DNA of 64,000 nt, taken from Actinocrispum wychmicini. GTDB taxonomy: Bacteria; Actinomycetota; Actinomycetes; Mycobacteriales; Pseudonocardiaceae. The notes under the pieces were generated by a model. That model saw only the letters and a list, made by a program, of their open reading frames with translations. It had not been told where the DNA came from and ran no database searches. This document shows positions 9,369 to 19,987 of the stretch, one piece after another. The stretch lies in contig NZ_SLWS01000008.1 of assembly GCF_004345645.1 (NCBI RefSeq), forward strand, positions 1 to 64,000, read 5' to 3'. Numbering within the stretch: the first letter of the stretch is position 1; every line of letters starts with the position of its first letter. Made by a program: the position numbers and the translations under genes.

Positions 9369-9983
9369 GTGAACGTGAACGACAGCAGCGGCCTCCGCGA
9401 ACGCAAGAAGATCGCCACCCGGGCCGCCCTCAGCGCGGCGGCGCTGCGCCTCGCACTGGAGCACGGTCCGGACAACGTGCGCGTCGACGACATCGCCGAT
9501 GCCGCCGGAGTGTCCCCAAGGACCTACAACAACTACTTCGCCAGCCGGGAACAGGCGATCGTCGCCGCGATCACCGCGGAACGCGCACTGCGGATCGGCG
9601 CGGCCCTACGAGCCCGCCCCGCCGACGAACCGCTTGCCGAGGCGGTTGTGGAGGCGGTGGTCGAGCAGTACGCGAGCGAACCCGCCGGTCAGGCGTTCAT
9701 GCTGATCACATCCGCGCCGGCGCTGCGCGCGGAGTACGTCAACACGGTCAACGCGATCGAACAACCACTCGCGGCGGCGATCGCGGCCCGTACCGGCAGC
9801 GACGACGACCTGGCGACCAAGGTGCTCGCGGCCGCGGTGTCGGCGGCCACCCGCATCGCGATCAAGCACTGGGTCCGTCCCATGCCGGACTCGGATCTCG
9901 TTGTCGTTCCCCCACGTCCGCTGGCCGATGTTTTGCGCGAGGCGCTCGCCCACCTCATGCCCGCGCTCCGGGCGGCGCTGTGA
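9369..9983 (+). CDS. TetR/AcrR family transcriptional regulator
   Basis: 204-aa repressor with a clear N-terminal helix-turn-helix (VRVDDIADAAGVSPRTYNNYFASREQAIV, split here by its own helices) and a C-terminal domain of the MftR-like style, with a late Pro-rich segment. The GTG start fits the promoter spacing. Autoregulation through the 9315-9350 palindrome is strongly suggested, and because that operator also faces groEL it could influence chaperonin expression. The gene ends flush against the convergent amidase gene (stop codons adjacent, no gap). Confidence 0.9.
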   Translation: MNVNDSSGLRERKKIATRAALSAAALRLALEHGPDNVRVDDIADAAGVSPRTYNNYFASREQAIVAAITAERALRIGAALRARPADEPLAEAVVEAVVEQYASEPAGQAFMLITSAPALRAEYVNTVNAIEQPLAAAIAARTGSDDDLATKVLAAAVSAATRIAIKHWVRPMPDSDLVVVPPRPLADVLREALAHLMPALRAAL

Positions 9984-11324
9984 CTATTGTGTGCCGGACT
10001 GGTCCGGCCATCGGGTGTGCAGATCGGGATCGGCTCCGTACAGGGCGGCGGCGATCTGCAGGATCTGTACGTCCGCGCCCGGCGCGCCGCTGATCTGGAT
10101 CCCGACGGGCAGCCCGTCGTGGTCGAAGCCGCCACGCAGGACACACGCGGGCAGGCCGGCCAGGCTCTGCGGGGCGACCCAGGGAACGAGTTGGCGGCGC
10201 AGGTCGACCGGCTCGGCCGGGTCGATCAGCGGCGGCGGGCCGGTGCTGACCGGGCCGAGCAGGACGTCGACCTCGGCGAAGCACTTCGCCAGACGTCTGC
10301 GGAGATCCTGGCGCCGTTGGGTCGCGTGCGCCACTTCGGCCTCGTCGAGGTCCTCGGCCATGCTGATCCGTGCCTGGACGTCGGGGGCGTACTCGTCGCG
10401 TCGTCGCGGTAGCAGGCCGAGCCGTCGATGCGTCGACAGTGCCTCGGTGAGCATGATCGGCACGTAGATGTCCTGGATCGCCCGCGGCAGTTCGACCGGC
10501 AGCACGAGGGCGCCCAGATCGGTGAACTTCGCGACCGTCTCGGCGACCGCGCCGTCGAGGGCCTCGGTCAGCACACCGATCCGTTTGCCGGACAGGCTCG
10601 ACGGGTCGCGCTGGTTCCGGTCGAGCCATGCCGGCACGTTCTCGGTCACCCCGCCCAACGCGGCCAACAGCAGCGCGGCGTCGGCCGGCGTCCGGGCCAT
10701 AGTGCCGACGGTGTCCATCGAAGGCGCGAGCGGGAACAGTCCGTCCCGGTCGACTCGGCCGAACGTGGGTCTGAAGCCGACCACGCCGCAGAACGCCGCG
10801 GGCACCCGGACCGACCCGCCGGTGTCCGACCCGAGCGCGAGCGGCACCATCCCGGCGGCCAGCGCGGCGGCCGAGCCACCGCTGGATCCGCCGGGGGTCC
10901 GGTCGGGCGCCCAGGGATTGCGGGTCGGCGCGGCGCCGCTGGTGGCGAAGCCCCAGCCGAACTCGTGCGTGGCGGACTTGCCGACCATGACCGCCCCGGC
11001 GGACGCGGCCAGCGTCACCGCGGCCGCGTCGCGCGTCGGGCGATGGCCGGTGAACAGGGCTGAGCCGTAAGCGGTGACGATTCCCGCCGTGTCGAAAAGA
11101 TCTTTGACCACATAGGGAATCCCGTCCAGCAGCCGAGCCGTGCCCGCGCGGTAACGGCGTTCGGACTCGACCGCCGCCGCGATCGCGGTTTTGGCCGTCG
11201 CGGTGGGCACGGCGTCCACCGCCGGATCGACCGTCCGCACGAGCTCGTTGGCGGCGTGGGCGAACTCGACGGGCGAGAGCGCGCCGGTCTGGAAGGCGCG
11301 GCGGAGGTCGATTGCCGTCAGCAT
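9984..11324 (-). CDS. Amidase signature family hydrolase
   Basis: 446-aa amidase with the Lys-cisSer-Ser triad visible as K74 (YVVKDLFDT), S147 (in GGSSGG) and nucleophile S171 (GSDTGGS). Members hydrolyse amides or serve as amidotransferase subunits; no gatB/gatC partner is nearby, so a stand-alone hydrolase is likelier. The ATG at 11324 has a GGAGAGGGG ribosome site; upstream in-frame sequence is Ser/Thr/Arg-rich antisense-type coding and is excluded. Its substrate is unknown. Confidence 0.9.
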   Translation of the reverse strand: MLTAIDLRRAFQTGALSPVEFAHAANELVRTVDPAVDAVPTATAKTAIAAAVESERRYRAGTARLLDGIPYVVKDLFDTAGIVTAYGSALFTGHRPTRDAAAVTLAASAGAVMVGKSATHEFGWGFATSGAAPTRNPWAPDRTPGGSSGGSAAALAAGMVPLALGSDTGGSVRVPAAFCGVVGFRPTFGRVDRDGLFPLAPSMDTVGTMARTPADAALLLAALGGVTENVPAWLDRNQRDPSSLSGKRIGVLTEALDGAVAETVAKFTDLGALVLPVELPRAIQDIYVPIMLTEALSTHRRLGLLPRRRDEYAPDVQARISMAEDLDEAEVAHATQRRQDLRRRLAKCFAEVDVLLGPVSTGPPPLIDPAEPVDLRRQLVPWVAPQSLAGLPACVLRGGFDHDGLPVGIQISGAPGADVQILQIAAALYGADPDLHTRWPDQSGTQ

Positions 11325-11436
11325 GCGAGCCCCTCTCCGGCGAACGCGTCCACCGTACACACGCGTCAGCCGTAGTGATGGCCGCTGATTGGTGGCTTGC
11401 CGCCATCCGGGCGATCGTGTGGTCTGGTTGGCTGTG

Positions 11437-13989
11437 ATGGAAGCCAACTGGCCGCTGGCCGGGCGCCGGGACGAAGTCGAACTCATCAAGGCGGTGTGCG
11501 ACGGCGACGGCGTGCTGCTGTGCGGCGGCGCCGGCGTCGGCAAGACCCGGCTGCTGCGCGAGGCCATCGGGTTGGCCCGCGAAGCCGGCCGTGCGGTCGA
11601 ACTCGTCGCCGCCACCCAGGCCGCCGCTTCGGTTCCGCTGAGCGCGGTCTCGCACCTGCTGTCCGCCGAATCCGTCGACCAACGACCCGACGGCCTGTTC
11701 CGCTTGGCAGCATTACGGTTGCTGCAACGCTGGCAGGGATCTCAGGTGGTGCTCGCCGTGGACGACGCGCACCTGCTCGACGACGGTTCCGCCGCGTTGG
11801 TGCATTACCTGTGCGCGCACCGCCACGCGACGCTGGTTGCGACTGTCCGCAGTGGAGAGTCGGCGCCCGACGCCGTGACGGCGTTGTGGAAGGACGACCT
11901 GGTCCGCCGGATCGACGTACTCCCGTTGGACGACAGTGCTGTCGACCGTTTGGTCGGCCATGCCCTGCCTGGGCACGTCGCCGAGTCCACGCGCATCGCG
12001 TTGCGTGACCTCGCCGCAGGGAACCCCTTGTACCTGAGGGAATTGTTGTTCGACGGCGTGGAGTCTGGCGCGCTGTGGCGAGGTGACGGCGTCTGGCAGT
12101 GGCGCGGATTGTCACGTGGTGCGCGCCGGCTCCGCGATCTCGTCGAGACGCGCCTGCGGACGTGTGGCGAGGCCGGCCGGACGGTCGTCGAACTGGTCGC
12201 GTGTGGCGAGCCGATCTCCTTGGCACTGCTGCGTTCCGAGCCAGGACTCGACGCCGCCGAACGAGCGGGCATGCTGGACCTCGCCGAGGAGGACATCCGG
12301 CTCGCGCATCCGATCTACGGCGAGGTGCTGCGGGCCAACCTGGGGCCGATCAGGCTCCGGGAGATCCACCGCGGCCTGGCCGAACGCCTGGCCGCCACCC
12401 CGTTGCTGGGCCGGGACGACGTGCTGCGGCTCGCCACCTGGCAACTCGCCGGCGGTCTGTCGCCGGACGTGCCGGTGCTGCTGCCGGCCGCCCGCGACGC
12501 GCTCGTCCGGCACGACTTCGTCCTGGCCGAGCGGTTCGCCAGGGCGGCCATGACGGCCGGTGCCGAGGGCGCCCGGACCCTGCTCGCGGAGGTGCTGCAC
12601 TGGCAGGGCCGGCACGACGAGAGCATGGCCCTGCTGGCCACCGGGCCGGCCGACGACGCCGACCACGGCAGGTGGCTGGCGGCCCGCGCCCGGAACCTGT
12701 ACTTCGGCCTGTCCCGGCTGTCCGAGGCGGTCGACGAGGTGGCCGCGATCAGGGTCGACAACCCGGCTGTCAGCGCTGTGCGGGCCATGATGCTGATGGC
12801 CGACGGCCGATGTGAGCAGGCTCTGGGGATCGCCCTGGGGGTGCTCGGCGACGACGCGGCGCCGCCGGACACGCGGCTGTGGTCGGCGACCGCCGCGGTC
12901 AACGCCTGCGGGTTGCTCGGCCGGACCGGGCAGGCGCTTGTCCACGCCGAGTACGCGACGCGGCTCGCGGAGCAGCACTCCAGCGAGCCGCTGCTCGCCC
13001 TGCCGCACCTGCTGATGGCGCGGGCGAACTCACTGCTGACAGCCGGCCGGCTCCGGGACGCTCGGACCGCCGCTGAGCGGGGTTACCAGGAGGCCATCGA
13101 GATCGGCGACCGTGGCCTGGTCGCGTGGTGGGCGACGCTCCGGGGCTCGGTCGCGCAGGTCCGAGGCGATCTCACCACCGCCGTCGCCTCGCTGCGGGAG
13201 GCGGTCGCCATCGACGACGAGCAGGACCCGATCGGGCACAGCCGGCACCACCTGATGATGCTCGCCGGGGTGCTCGCGATGAGTGGCGAAGTCGCCGAAG
13301 CGCAGTCCTGCCTGCGTCGCGCCGAGGAACTCGACGTCGCGATACCGCGCGTACTCCTGCCGCAGGCCGAGAAGAACCGGGCCTGGGTCGCCGCCGCGGC
13401 GGGCGAACCCACTGTGGCGGCGGAAATCGCCCTGCGCGGCGCCGAACTCGCCCGCGAAACGGAATTGCCTTATCTGGAAGCGAGTCTGTTGTACGACGCG
13501 GTCCGGCACGGACACGTCAACCAGGTGCACCAACGGATCATCGAACTCGCCCGTGAAGTGGAGAGCGAACTGGTTCTCGCGTACGCGACTGCCGCGACTG
13601 CACGCGCCCACAATGATGGGTCCGGATTGGACGCGGCAGCCGCGGTCTTCGAGGAACTCGACGCCCCGCTACCCGCCGTGGAGTGCCTGCGGATGGCCGG
13701 CGCCGCGTACCGGGCCGCCGGCCAGTCCCGGCGGGCGAACGCGACCACGGAACGAGCCCGGCTGGTCGCCGCGAGAAACGGGCTCACCGGGGTGCGGACC
13801 GAGGATCCGACGCTGTCGCTCACCCAGCGGGAACGGGAGATCGCGTTGCTCGCGGCCCGGCCGTCCACCAGCAAGGAGATCGCCGGCCACCTGCAGCTCT
13901 CGGTCCGGACCGTGAACAACCACCTGGCCAGGGTGTACGCCAAACTCGGCGTGTCCGGCCGGACCGAGCTGTGCGAGCTGCTGAACTAG
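11437..13989 (+). CDS. Large ATP-binding LuxR family regulator (LAL)
   Basis: 850-aa regulator of the LAL class. The N-terminal AAA-like NTPase has Walker A GGAGVGKT at 30-37 and Walker B (VVLAVDDAHLLDD) near 105. The middle is helical TPR-like repeats. The C-terminus is a LuxR/GerE helix-turn-helix (LTQREREIALLAARPSTSKEIA, about residues 795-850). Such proteins activate catabolic or secondary metabolism genes on ligand plus ATP binding. The ATG at 11437 begins directly with MEANWPLAGRRDEVE, the usual N-terminus; a frame open from 11389 adds 16 atypical residues. The target genes are not evident. Confidence 0.88.
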   Translation: MEANWPLAGRRDEVELIKAVCDGDGVLLCGGAGVGKTRLLREAIGLAREAGRAVELVAATQAAASVPLSAVSHLLSAESVDQRPDGLFRLAALRLLQRWQGSQVVLAVDDAHLLDDGSAALVHYLCAHRHATLVATVRSGESAPDAVTALWKDDLVRRIDVLPLDDSAVDRLVGHALPGHVAESTRIALRDLAAGNPLYLRELLFDGVESGALWRGDGVWQWRGLSRGARRLRDLVETRLRTCGEAGRTVVELVACGEPISLALLRSEPGLDAAERAGMLDLAEEDIRLAHPIYGEVLRANLGPIRLREIHRGLAERLAATPLLGRDDVLRLATWQLAGGLSPDVPVLLPAARDALVRHDFVLAERFARAAMTAGAEGARTLLAEVLHWQGRHDESMALLATGPADDADHGRWLAARARNLYFGLSRLSEAVDEVAAIRVDNPAVSAVRAMMLMADGRCEQALGIALGVLGDDAAPPDTRLWSATAAVNACGLLGRTGQALVHAEYATRLAEQHSSEPLLALPHLLMARANSLLTAGRLRDARTAAERGYQEAIEIGDRGLVAWWATLRGSVAQVRGDLTTAVASLREAVAIDDEQDPIGHSRHHLMMLAGVLAMSGEVAEAQSCLRRAEELDVAIPRVLLPQAEKNRAWVAAAAGEPTVAAEIALRGAELARETELPYLEASLLYDAVRHGHVNQVHQRIIELAREVESELVLAYATAATARAHNDGSGLDAAAAVFEELDAPLPAVECLRMAGAAYRAAGQSRRANATTERARLVAARNGLTGVRTEDPTLSLTQREREIALLAARPSTSKEIAGHLQLSVRTVNNHLARVYAKLGVSGRTELCELLN

Positions 13990-13990
13990 T

Positions 13991-14027
13991 CCTCGGGTAC
14001 TAGTCGACTACATCCATGTACCCGAGG
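13991..14027. terminator. Bidirectional hairpin between convergent genes
   Basis: CCTCGGGTAC at 13991-14000 pairs perfectly with GTACCCGAGG at 14018-14027 around a 17-base loop. It lies right after the LuxR stop and overlaps the last codons of the convergent secreted-protein gene, so it could end both transcripts. There is no U-tract on either side. Confidence 0.5.
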
Positions 14028-14497
14028 AACACGGTTCTGGTCCCGAGACCGCACTCGTCGGTGTACGTCCCGTAGATGGTCAGGTGCGCGCCGGGTCCGA
14101 AGGGGATGGACCTGACCTCGGGCTCGTGGTGGATGACGCCGTTGGCCCGGGACAGCTGGGTCTGGTGCAGGAACTCCCGGTTGCCGAACTGGTCGAAGTA
14201 CTCGAACAGCGCGTTGGTCCGCGGCTTGACGTCACCGGTGTGCGCGGCGTACCGGAGCCCCGGGTTGGAGATGCTGATGGTGAGGGTGCGGCCGGGTTCG
14301 TAGGAGTTGACCTGGTTGCCCTGGTCGGTGAACGAGCCGTTCGAGTTCGACTGGATCACTCTGATCCACGACGGCGCCGGGCAGTCCGCGACCGACGCCG
14401 ACGCTGTTCCCTGCGTCACGGTCGCCGCCACCAACGTGAGCACCACGAGTACTACACGTCTACGCCATCTACCTACGACCTCACGGGTCGATGCCAT
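14000..14497 (-). CDS. Small secreted protein of unknown function
   Basis: 165 aa. An Arg-rich start and hydrophobic run (RRRVVLVVLTLVAATV) form a Sec signal peptide with likely cleavage near residue 34 (SAS/VAD). The mature domain of about 130 residues is beta-rich by appearance, has two Cys (one near its start, one late in DECGLG), and I do not recognise its family. It is monocistronic, convergent with the LAL gene and divergent from the LysR gene. A TTCGAA-rich inverted repeat lies upstream, around 14515-14528. Confidence 0.7.
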   Translation of the reverse strand: MASTREVVGRWRRRVVLVVLTLVAATVTQGTASASVADCPAPSWIRVIQSNSNGSFTDQGNQVNSYEPGRTLTISISNPGLRYAAHTGDVKPRTNALFEYFDQFGNREFLHQTQLSRANGVIHHEPEVRSIPFGPGAHLTIYGTYTDECGLGTRTVFLGYMDVVD

Positions 14498-14709
14498 TCC
14501 GAGTCCTCCCTTGTTCGAAGTTTCGAAGGTGCGACCGGACTCACGCTAGGAACGGGCCAAGGGTGTGTCGTGAGTACGGGATTGCTCAGCGCGCACGACC
14601 AAGAACACCGAACTACCCATTGTTGGCGAAAGCCGACGCCCGCGCTCCAGGCGTCGTTCACCAGGAGTTCGCCCGTCGCGGTCAGGATGCCGGCGAGGAA
14701 GGGATGGAC

Positions 14710-15621
14710 ATGGAGTTCCGGCACCTGCGGTCGTTCCTGGCCATCGCCGACGAGCTGCACTTCGGCCGCGCGGCGGCGAAGCTGCACCTGACCCAGCCCT
14801 CGCTCAGCCAGCAGCTGCAACGGCTGGAGCGGGCGCTGGGAGTCGAGCTGGTCACGCGCACGTCCCACGTGGTCCGGCTGACCCCGGCGGGCGAGGCGTT
14901 CGAGGTGCAGGCCAGGACGATTGTGGCGCAGCTCGCGACGGCCGAGCGGACCGCGCGCGAGGCCGCCGCGGGCCGGGCGGGCACCGTGAACCTCGGCTAC
15001 AACTTCTTCGCCGGCCGGCACATCCTGCCGGCCACCCTGGCCAAGCTGGCCGACGACTACCCGGACGTCACAGTGGAGCCGCGGGAACTACGCACCGGGC
15101 CGCAGCTCGCCGCGCTCGCCGACGGGACGCTGGACGTGGCGCTGGTCTACGGCCAGCCGGCCACCGCGCGGTTCGCGTCCCGACGCCTGCTGCGGGTGCC
15201 GATGGTGGCGGTGGTCGGCCGGGAGCACCGGTGGGCGGGCCGGCCCGGCGTGCCGTTCGCCGAGCTCGCTCATCAGCCGTGCATGCTGTTCGACCGCGCC
15301 CAGTGCCCGGCGATGTACGACGAGATTCTGGGCTCGGCCCGCCGTTCCGGGATCGCGCTGACCGTCGCCCGAAGCGTGGACGACCCGAGCGCCACCGCGT
15401 TCGTGGTGTCGGTGAAGCCGTTGGTGGCGTTCGCGTCCGCGTCCTATGGGCTCGGAGCCTCCGCGCTCGGGGCGCGTGTGGTCGCGGTACGCCTGTACGA
15501 CCCGGTGCCGATGATCGATCTGTACGCGGTGTGGCGCGTCGAGGAACGTAACCCGTTGGTGGCAGCATTCCTGGACAGTATGGCCTCGGCCGGCCCGTTC
15601 CGCGCGCCCGGTGTCACTTGA
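14710..15621 (+). CDS. LysR family transcriptional regulator
   Basis: 303-aa LysR protein. The winged helix-turn-helix occupies residues 1-60 (MEFRHLRSFLAIADELHFG ... QPSLSQQLQRLE) and the periplasmic-binding-like effector domain the rest. The ATG at 14710 is 7 nt after GGAAGG; an earlier ATG at 14704 has no spacing and long upstream readings are not coding-like. Its stop overlaps the convergent ABC permease gene by 8 nt. LysR genes usually control a divergent neighbour, which here would be the small secreted protein gene. Confidence 0.9.
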   Translation: MEFRHLRSFLAIADELHFGRAAAKLHLTQPSLSQQLQRLERALGVELVTRTSHVVRLTPAGEAFEVQARTIVAQLATAERTAREAAAGRAGTVNLGYNFFAGRHILPATLAKLADDYPDVTVEPRELRTGPQLAALADGTLDVALVYGQPATARFASRRLLRVPMVAVVGREHRWAGRPGVPFAELAHQPCMLFDRAQCPAMYDEILGSARRSGIALTVARSVDDPSATAFVVSVKPLVAFASASYGLGASALGARVVAVRLYDPVPMIDLYAVWRVEERNPLVAAFLDSMASAGPFRAPGVT

Positions 15622-16420
15622 TCCCGGAGCGGACGAACGCGTTCACGATGTGCCGGCGCAGCACCAGGTACAGCGCGAACACCGGCAGGCAGGCCAGACC
15701 CGCCACGGCCATCAACGGCCCCCAGTCGTTGCCTTCGGTGCCCATGAAACTGCGCAAACCCAGTTGCAGCACGGCATTGCTGCGCTGCAACACCATCGCC
15801 GGCCAGAAGTACTCGTTCCAGGCGTTGACGAACAGCAGAATCGTCAGCGCCGCCAACGCCGGGCGCAGGTTGGGCACCACCACCGTCCACAATGTGGACC
15901 ACGACGACCGTCCGTCCATTGAGGACGCCTCCAGCAGCTCCTTGGGGAAGCTGTCCAGGTGCTGGCGCAGCATCAGCACACCCAGGCCCGAGCACAGTGT
16001 CGGCACTACCACCCCGGCCAGCGTGTTGAGCAGCCCGGCCTGGAACAACAGCACGTAGTTGGGCAGCATGGTCACCTGGAACGGCACCAGCCAGGTACCC
16101 ACGAACGCCAGGTACAGCAGGCGCTGGAAACGGAACCGCCACGCGGCGAACGCGTACGCGGCGAGCAGGCCAGTGAGTAGCTGCCCGGCCGCGGTCAGCG
16201 TGGCCACCAGTGTGGTGTTCAGCAGCAGCCGCACCACGTCCACCTTGTCGGCCGCGTCCGCGTAGTTGCGTAACGACAGCGGCCACGGCAGCGGCGACAA
16301 CGACAGCACGTCACCCGGCTCGCGCAGCGAGGTCGCGTAGAGCCAGTAGATCGGGAACACGCACAGCAGCCCGAGGCCGCCGAGCAGCACGTGCCCGCGT
16401 ACGGTCCGCCAGCGCTCCAC
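15614..16420 (-). CDS. Sugar ABC transporter permease (MalG/UgpE type), cluster I
   Basis: 268-aa inner-membrane permease with about six transmembrane segments and the EAA loop (EASSMDG ... VVPNLRPAL) that docks on the ATPase. It ends RSGIK, as is typical of the second CUT1 permease. It is the last gene of the leftward operon ATPase - binding protein - permease - permease, 10 nt after the first permease gene. Confidence 0.92.
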   Translation of the reverse strand: MERWRTVRGHVLLGGLGLLCVFPIYWLYATSLREPGDVLSLSPLPWPLSLRNYADAADKVDVVRLLLNTTLVATLTAAGQLLTGLLAAYAFAAWRFRFQRLLYLAFVGTWLVPFQVTMLPNYVLLFQAGLLNTLAGVVVPTLCSGLGVLMLRQHLDSFPKELLEASSMDGRSSWSTLWTVVVPNLRPALAALTILLFVNAWNEYFWPAMVLQRSNAVLQLGLRSFMGTEGNDWGPLMAVAGLACLPVFALYLVLRRHIVNAFVRSGIK

Positions 16421-16430
16421 TGTGGACTCC

Positions 16431-17369
16431 TTAGTTGTCGTGGAAGGTGAGCCGGTCGGCCAACCACACCAGACCGGCCGCGACGAGGCCGAACGCGACG
16501 AACAGCAGCATCCCCGCCGCGGCGCTCAGGCCCGCGTCGAAGCTGCGGAACCCGACGTCCCAGAGCAGGTAGTAGATGTTGGTCGTGGCGTGCGCCGGGC
16601 CGCCCTGGGTGAGGGTCTCGATCAGCGGGAAGGTCCACTGCGCGGACAGCAGGACCGTCATCAGGGCCAGGAACACCAAGGTGGGGGACAGCAGCGGCAG
16701 GGTGACCCACCGGGTGGTCTGCCAGCGGGTCGCGCCGTCCAGCGCGGCGGCCTCGGCGTAGTCGCCGCTGATGCCGGACAGCCCCGCGGCCACGATGAGC
16801 ACCGCGAACCCCAGCACGTGCCAGCCGGTGACAAGGATGACCACGAACTGGGCCGAACCCGGCTCCTGCAACCAGTTGGTGGTCGTGCCGAGAACCCGGT
16901 TCACCGCGCCCGCCCGTGGCGCGAGCAGCCATTGCCAGACCGCGGCGCTGGCCACGGGCGCGACCAGCATCGGCGCGAACACCATCGCCTGGTACACGGT
17001 CCGGGCGCGGCCACGGACCTGGCGGGTCAGCAGGCCGACCAGCACCGGGATCAGCACCGAGAACGGCAGCAGACCAAGGATCACCACCACCGTGCGCCAG
17101 GCCGAGTCACCTACTTCCGGAACGTCGAGCAGCCGCTCGTAGTTGTCCAGGCCGACCGGTGTCATCGGCGTGGTGGGCAACAGGTTCCACGAGTAGAACG
17201 ACAACTGTGCGGTCTCCACCAGTGGCCGGTACGTCCAGACCACCAGCAGGATCAGCGCCGGCGCCAGGTAGAGGTACGGCGGCGCGGCGCGCAGCAGCCT
17301 CCGGCGCAACGGCGGTCGCGCGACCACCGGGACCGCGCCTGAAACCGGCACCGGCACCTCGACGAACAC
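16431..17369 (-). CDS. Sugar ABC transporter permease (MalF/UgpA type), cluster I
   Basis: 312-aa permease with a cytoplasmic Arg-rich N-terminus, six predicted membrane spans and an EAA loop (EAAALDGATRWQTTRW). It starts with GTG 49 nt after the binding-protein gene. It pairs with the permease encoded at 15614-16420 to form the membrane channel of a CUT1 importer. Confidence 0.92.
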   Translation of the reverse strand: MFVEVPVPVSGAVPVVARPPLRRRLLRAAPPYLYLAPALILLVVWTYRPLVETAQLSFYSWNLLPTTPMTPVGLDNYERLLDVPEVGDSAWRTVVVILGLLPFSVLIPVLVGLLTRQVRGRARTVYQAMVFAPMLVAPVASAAVWQWLLAPRAGAVNRVLGTTTNWLQEPGSAQFVVILVTGWHVLGFAVLIVAAGLSGISGDYAEAAALDGATRWQTTRWVTLPLLSPTLVFLALMTVLLSAQWTFPLIETLTQGGPAHATTNIYYLLWDVGFRSFDAGLSAAAGMLLFVAFGLVAAGLVWLADRLTFHDN

Positions 17370-17418
17370 GCTTATTCCTCCGGCGTCAGGTCGGCGATGA
17401 ACCGGATCATGAGCGTGG

Positions 17419-18779
17419 TCACTTGCCGCCGCCGGGCATCAGCTTCATGCCTTGCTCCTGCTCGGCTTTGAGCGTCGAAGCGGGGTCGGCGCCCTGGTAC
17501 ACGACCTTCTCGACGGCTGCCATCATGCCGTCGCGGATCTGCAGGTAACTGTTGCCGGGGAAGGAGGTCCAGGGCTCCATCGTCGCCAACTGGTCCAGGT
17601 TCGGCCTGATCAGCGGGTTCTTGGTGGCCCACTCCTTCAGCCCGGCGGGGTCGTCGACGAGGCCGGTGCGCAACGGCAGGTAGCCGATCTTGCTGGCGAT
17701 CGTGACGTACGCGTCCTCACTGGTGAGGAACTTGATCAGTTCCCAGCCGGCGCGCTGCTTGGCGGGGTCGTTGGCGAGCAGGAACAGCGACGCGCCTGAG
17801 TTGGTCGGCACCACCGGCCTGGTGCCGAAGCTGGGTTCGCCGCTGGCGCGCAGGTCCCACTTGTCCTTGGCGCCCTTGATGAACGTGCCCTGCAGGGCGC
17901 TGGTCTCCAGGATCATCCCGATGTCGCCGCGGGCGAACGCCTCGTCGGCCTGCTGCTGGGTGAGCTTCGGACTGGCGCCCGCGTCCACCAGGCCCTTGGC
18001 CATGGTCACGGTTCGCACGGCCGGGTCGTCGGCGAAGGTCAGCGAGCGGCGGTCGGCGGAGATCACCTGGCCGCCGTTGGACCGGACCAGGCTCTGCAGG
18101 CACCAGTCCTTGGCCGCCTTGGTCAGGCAGTCCAGGTACACGCCGTCCTTGCCGGTCTTCGCCTTGATCGCCAAAGCCGCGTCCTTGACCGAGTCCCACG
18201 TCTTGGGCGGGCTGTTCGGGTCGAGCCCAGCCTGCCCGAACAGCGTGGCGTTGTAGTACAGCACTGGCGTGGAGAACACGAACGGCACGCCGTAGGTCTT
18301 GCCGTCCCAGTCGCCGAGCGTTCGAGCGGTCGGTGCGTAGGGGTGCTTGGCGCCGGTGAAGTTGCGCTGCACCGCGTCCTTGCCGAACAGGTCGTCCAGG
18401 GGCTGGGCGTGCAGGCCGTGGACGGTGAAGTCCAGGTCGCTGAACCCGAGCTGCACCACGTCCGGCGGGTGGCCGGTGACCAGCTGGCTCTGCACGCTGG
18501 ACACCGTGTCCGAGGCCGGGTTGGGGCTGTTGCCCTGCGGTTTCTGCGCGGTGACGGTGATGTTCGGGAACTTCTGCCGGAACTTGGCGATCAGCTCGTT
18601 GAACGTGTCGGTCCACGCGCCGGCCTGGCCGAAGTTGTAGCTCTCGAACACGATCGACACCTGCTGGCCGGAGGTGAGCTCGGGGACGGGCCCGGCGCTC
18701 GTCGGGCCGGACGCGGTGGTGCTGCCCAACCCGCAGCCGGCCAGCGCCAGCATGGCCGCCGCCAGCACGAGGCTTCTCT

Positions 18780-18783
<4 letters not shown>
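17419..18783 (-). CDS. Sugar-binding lipoprotein of ABC transporter, cluster I
   Basis: 454-aa extracellular solute-binding protein (SBP_bac_1/UgpB style). The signal ends in the lipobox LALAGC with C17 as the lipidated Cys. The mature protein has the usual two-lobe pattern (e.g. DVVQLGFSDLDFTV, YGVPFVFSTPVLYYN, WELIKFLTS). The GTG start overlaps the stop of the ATPase gene by 4 nt (GTGA), unusual in that the ATPase comes first. The ligand is probably an oligosaccharide or glycerol-phosphate-like compound; it cannot be specified. Confidence 0.9.
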
Positions 18784-19868
<1,085 letters not shown>

Positions 19869-19906
19869 AACGCCGAGTCCAGCAGGCGACTTCGTGTTTC
19901 GCGGGC

Positions 19907-19927
19907 GCGATTGGCACACCCAATCGC
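19907..19927. promoter_or_regulatory. Inverted repeat between cluster I and the MBL gene
   Basis: GCGATTGG (19907-19914) and CCAATCGC (19920-19927) form perfect 8-bp arms around 5 bases in the divergent gap, 38 bases from the ATPase start. It is a candidate operator for the sugar ABC operon; the cognate regulator is not in the window. Confidence 0.45.
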
Positions 19928-19987
19928 CCGATAGGACCCGCCGCTGTCCTGATCGGGGCTGGGGTGCCGCTGTTTACGGTCGGGAAC